From NCBI GenBank assembly GCA_018333405.1, contig JAGXSR010000052.1, positions 1-8,486 on the forward strand: DNA of 8,486 bases, given 5' to 3'. The notes below the pieces were generated by a model that was not told where the DNA came from, did not search any database, and saw only the letters and a program-made list of their open reading frames with translations. Positions 6,443 through 8,486 of the stretch are shown piece after piece (the stretch's first letter is position 1; each line of letters opens with the position of its first letter). A program made the translations under genes and the position numbers. Origin of the DNA: Dethiobacter sp. Lineage in GTDB: Bacteria > Bacillota > Dethiobacteria > DTU022.

Positions 6443-6473
6443 ATTATATCATTGAATTGGGCTTCCTGCGCAA
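6443..6473 (-). promoter_or_regulatory. Candidate extended -10 promoter of the AEC carrier gene
   Basis: On the minus strand a perfect TATAAT (6443-6448) is preceded by TGA as an extended -10. The nearest -35-like box, TTGCGC (6468-6473), is 19 bases away, longer than ideal. Transcription from near 6436 would give a leader of about 98 bases. Confidence 0.45.
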
Positions 6474-6654
6474 GCAATAGATCTTCCGGTCCGGTCCAGG
6501 CATTCCGCATGTTTTGTTGTTACTTGACAAAGTAAATGCAACTGGATCTATGGTTAAGGGGGTGCATAAAACTTACAAAAGATCAGGTGCGCTTAGTTGT
6601 ACAAAGGGAGTGGGAATTCATAACTTCCCCCATTAATTCTTACAGCAGAGGGAA

Positions 6655-6688
6655 GCTGAACGATAAGTCGCCTTACCAATCGTTCAGC
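6655..6688. terminator. Perfect 10-bp hairpin downstream of the chemoreceptor gene
   Basis: GCTGAACGAT (6655-6664) pairs exactly with ATCGTTCAGC (6679-6688) around a 14-base loop. It lies 38 bases beyond the chemoreceptor stop on the minus strand, a plausible 3'-end position. What follows the stem on minus is TTCCCTCT rather than a T-run, so termination would be weak. Confidence 0.35.
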
Positions 6689-6706
6689 ACTTTGTTCAGT
6701 CACTTT
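6682..6706. repeat. Adjacent short direct repeats
   Basis: GTTCAGCACTTT (6682-6693) is followed at once by GTTCAGTCACTTT (6694-6706), differing by one inserted T. Both copies can pair with CTGAAC at 6656-6661, so the neighbouring hairpin has two possible partners. It may be only a local slippage duplication. Confidence 0.4.
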
Positions 6707-6726
6707 TATTGCAATTTCTATTTTAA

Positions 6727-7590
6727 TTAGATTAACCGGGCAATTTTCTCAATTTTTTCAACATGGATCATCAGGTTTTGCATAGCTGCGGCAATATCGC
6801 TGGAAGAGCTTGCTTGCTGGTGCGCTATGTGTAAATAATTCTCGATCTCCCTACTAATAGCCGTTACTTTTTCTTTCAGACCGCTAAGGATAACTTTTAT
6901 TTCCTCCACTGATTTAGAGCTGTTTTCCGCCATATTGCGAATTTCTGTGGCCACAACTTCAAACCCTCGGCCTTCGACGCCGACTCTGGCTGCTTCAATA
7001 GCTGCATTGAGCCCCAACAATTTGGAATTCATAGCTATCTTTTCTATAAATTTTAGTATTTTGTCGGTCTGCTGCACCTGCTCTGCTGTTTCTTTCTGAT
7101 ATGTGTTTAGTAACTTTAATCCGGATACAAGCTCTTGGGCTAACGCGGCCAGCTCCTCGGTTGAAGCAACGACATTTTCACACGTCGCGGCAAACGAACG
7201 TGCCGCTTCATTGAGTATATCCTGATTTTTTAGGCTGAGAGCCAAACCCAAGCTGCCTATGATCTTGCCGGTTTCGCTTTTAACCGGTATAGCCGTAGAT
7301 TTAAAAGGAAAACCATACGCTTCCTTAGATATAGCTTTACTGTGTAATTTTCCCGACTGCATAGAGTTGTAGAGCGACCCTTTTTCGGAAAATTTTTTTC
7401 TCGCGTTGCTGACCATTTCGCTTCCTTCGCCTACGCAATCAGCTAAAATTATTTCTCTGTCCGTTACTGCCACAGCGCAGTCAAAAGGAATGATTTGCTG
7501 AAACAAGGGGGCCAAAGCAACAGCTGCTTCGAGCAAAGTATATTTTTTTTCTGCAGAAACCTCCTCAGCTTTCGAATCCAATGAATACAT
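6727..7590 (-). CDS. Soluble methyl-accepting chemotaxis-type transducer (YfmS-like)
   Basis: The protein has 287 residues and no membrane segment, so it is a cytoplasmic chemoreceptor. Residues ~18-125 form a PAS/GAF-like sensor (FDCAVAVTDREIILADCVGEG, then YGFPFKSTAIPVKSETGKII, then GSLGLALSLKNQ). Residues ~130-285 are coiled coil around a near-perfect receptor hairpin tip (IEKIAMNSKLLGLNAAIEAA then RVGVEGRGFEVVATEIRNMA, 182-221), the site that contacts CheA and CheW. The arms around the tip are short, as in B. subtilis YfmS, which has almost the same length. The sensor ligand cannot be read from sequence. The ATG has AAGGGGTGAT a few bases upstream. It lies 196 bases downstream of the TctAB-type transporter gene on the same strand and upstream of the AEC carrier, so it may sense a carboxylate these proteins move (inference). 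Confidence 0.9.
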   Translation of the reverse strand: MYSLDSKAEEVSAEKKYTLLEAAVALAPLFQQIIPFDCAVAVTDREIILADCVGEGSEMVSNARKKFSEKGSLYNSMQSGKLHSKAISKEAYGFPFKSTAIPVKSETGKIIGSLGLALSLKNQDILNEAARSFAATCENVVASTEELAALAQELVSGLKLLNTYQKETAEQVQQTDKILKFIEKIAMNSKLLGLNAAIEAARVGVEGRGFEVVATEIRNMAENSSKSVEEIKVILSGLKEKVTAISREIENYLHIAHQQASSSSDIAAAMQNLMIHVEKIEKIARLI

Positions 7591-7694
7591 CAGATCACCC
7601 CTTTATCTTTGCTTATAGCCATATAGTTCTAATCCCGAACAGCACACTTGAGGCGCCAAAGGGTTCAATCACGCGTTTATAATCCCCTTCTTCT

Positions 7695-7722
7695 TTTATA
7701 CCGTTTCCAACAGCATGTGCAA
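7695..7722 (-). promoter_or_regulatory. Candidate promoter of the chemoreceptor gene
   Basis: On the minus strand TTGCAC (7717-7722) is followed after 16 bases by TATAAA (7695-7700, five of six). A start near 7688 would give a leader of about 98 bases. A separate chemotaxis sigma-factor-like CCGATAT lies at 7774-7780 but lacks a TAAA box at the right distance. Confidence 0.4.
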
Positions 7723-7735
7723 GGTTTCGAAGAGT

Positions 7736-7761
7736 TTACCGTCGGCGCCTCCAGACGGTAA
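7736..7761 (-). terminator. Hairpin between the TctAB-type gene and the chemoreceptor gene
   Basis: TTACCGTC and GACGGTAA (7736-7743 and 7754-7761) form a perfect 8-bp stem with a ten-base loop, 26 bases beyond the transporter stop. No T-tract follows on minus, so it may be a pause, a processing site or a weak terminator. The loop contains GAGGCGCC, complementary to GGCGCCTC further downstream (7650-7657). Confidence 0.35.
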
Positions 7762-7786
7762 TGACAGCCATCTATATCGGAAATAG

Positions 7787-8486
7787 TTATATGCGCGGTA
7801 TTAAGCTACCTCCGAGTATCCCAGGAATGATCGACGGAATCGCGCCAAGCCATAAATCAACACCCAAATAGCTCATTCCCGCTAAAAATACTGCAATGCC
7901 CACTGCTGCACTGAGCAGGGCTTTCCACGGCTTCATCTTGCCCTCTGACCACAGAAAAGATAGCAGGAATAAAAATATACTTACTTTCAAGCCAATCAAC
8001 AGAATTGCCGCAAATAACCCTACTATCCACAAGATTATACGTATCGCTGGTGCGTGCGACTCATTTTCTGCTTTCTTTGTTTCTTGGTCTTCATCCTTGC
8101 ATTTCATCTCCTCAAAAAAGCCAACATCCACACGTTTCATTAACGCCGGGTAAAAATGCCCGGCCAACAGGCCCAACAGCAAGATCGAGGCCGCGCTGCT
8201 TACAAGAACAGGTATTTGACGCACCTTCTCGGAAAATTCAAAAGAGGTAAGCAGGATCAGAAAGACAAAGGCGGTTGTCGCCGCCGTAAATATAAACTCA
8301 CCGCTCTTCCAGGGCTTGGCTCTTTTTATTTCAACGCTGCTGTCCGTCGAAGACACAGCGGCTCCACTTTGTTCAGATTTTTCTGCCCCGTTTGCCCTGC
8401 TTTTGCGACGCTGCAGCCAACTTTTAACAAAAGGAAGGAACATCATAGTAAAAATAAGGATAATCAGCGCGATCGAAATCGGGCTG
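7787..8486 (-). CDS. Tripartite tricarboxylate transporter membrane protein: TctA C-terminus joined to TctB (runs off the right edge)
   Basis: Tripartite tricarboxylate transporters take up citrate-type and other carboxylates using a periplasmic or extracellular binding protein (TctC), a large permease (TctA, ~500 residues) and a small four-helix subunit (TctB, ~150 residues). The frame is open from the window edge, giving 233 residues. The first ~25 (SPISIALIILIFTMMFLPFV then KSWLQRRK) look like the last helix and basic tail of TctA, which typically ends with a R-P-I-S helix. A polar linker follows, then a TctB-like domain: KSGEFIFTAATTAFVFLILL, a second helix pair, a charged loop (KCKDEDQETKKAENESH), and IGLKVSIFLFLLSFLW with a final GVDLWLG segment. 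An ATG pair at 8441-8446 could start a 219-residue protein but has no Shine-Dalgarno and falls inside the first helix. No TctC gene is visible. TctB assignment is fairly good; the fusion is probable. Confidence 0.7.
   Translation of the reverse strand, partial: SPISIALIILIFTMMFLPFVKSWLQRRKSRANGAEKSEQSGAAVSSTDSSVEIKRAKPWKSGEFIFTAATTAFVFLILLTSFEFSEKVRQIPVLVSSAASILLLGLLAGHFYPALMKRVDVGFFEEMKCKDEDQETKKAENESHAPAIRIILWIVGLFAAILLIGLKVSIFLFLLSFLWSEGKMKPWKALLSAAVGIAVFLAGMSYLGVDLWLGAIPSIIPGILGGSLIPRI

Larger units (their letters stand above)
6339..6726. other. 388-base spacer without a convincing gene
   Basis: Besides the AEC promoter and leader on minus, this stretch holds an operator-like inverted repeat TTACTT-GACA-AAGTAA (6520-6535), a perfect 10-bp hairpin (6655-6688) and adjacent direct repeats (6682-6706). 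A plus-strand open frame (6536-6730, 64 codons) has no Shine-Dalgarno and no family resemblance. A smaller GTG frame beginning near 6562 does follow a G-rich stretch, but ends after about 24 codons. I call neither a gene. Confidence 0.5.

Noticed and set aside
6536..6730. 64-codon plus-strand open frame, and a ~24-codon GTG frame near 6562
   Set aside because: The longer frame has no Shine-Dalgarno and no recognisable domain. The shorter one follows a G-rich stretch but is too short and unsupported to call without conservation data.
1..8486. CRISPR array, tRNA, rRNA, transposase, phage or defence genes
   Set aside because: Reading through the window showed no regularly spaced repeats, no cloverleaf with a TTCRA-type arm and no matching protein families.

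Overview
The window looks like chromosomal DNA of a Gram-positive anaerobe, most likely a Clostridia or Peptococcaceae-like member of the Bacillota. The reasons are purine-rich Shine-Dalgarno sites (GAGGGAGA, GGGGGAGG, AAGGGGTGAT), frequent TTG starts, sigma-A-like promoters with extended -10 boxes, and a gene mix of carbamate kinase, a FUSC/ArAE-type exporter, a divergent YchF, an AEC carrier, a short soluble chemoreceptor and a tricarboxylate-type transporter. The species cannot be named from this window. Base composition is mixed: typA is about 53-55% GC in lines counted by hand, while the AEC carrier gene is about 33-38%.

Layout from left to right: the N-terminal 81 codons of carbamate kinase (arcC, minus, 1-243, running off the left edge). 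A 397-base divergent spacer holds an arcC promoter and, on plus, a potentially structured leader. A two-gene plus-strand operon follows: a DUF2062 membrane protein (641-1174) and a FUSC/ArAE-family exporter (1192-2238, probable TTG start). A divergent YchF-like P-loop NTPase (minus, 2282-3361) converges on it. Divergent from ychF is typA/bipA (plus, 3533-5356), which ends in a perfect 12-bp hairpin with the stop codon in its loop. Converging on typA is an AEC-family carrier (minus, 5406-6338, TTG start). After a 388-base spacer with no convincing gene come a soluble, YfmS-like chemotaxis transducer (minus, 6727-7590) and a membrane protein running off the right edge (minus, 7787-8486). That last protein reads as the end of TctA joined in frame to a complete TctB domain.

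Functionally there are three blocks. The centre holds translation-linked NTPases (YchF and TypA, divergently transcribed). The left side holds an arginine/carbamoyl-phosphate energy gene and an export operon. The right side is a carboxylate-oriented stretch (AEC carrier, chemoreceptor, TctAB), where the receptor may sense a solute moved by its neighbours; that link is inference from gene order.

I found no CRISPR array, tRNA, rRNA, transposase, phage gene or recognisable defence system. The observations most worth checking are the apparent TctA-TctB fusion, the altered nucleotide-binding motifs of the YchF-like protein, and the unexplained inverted repeats in the leader ahead of the DUF2062-FUSC operon.
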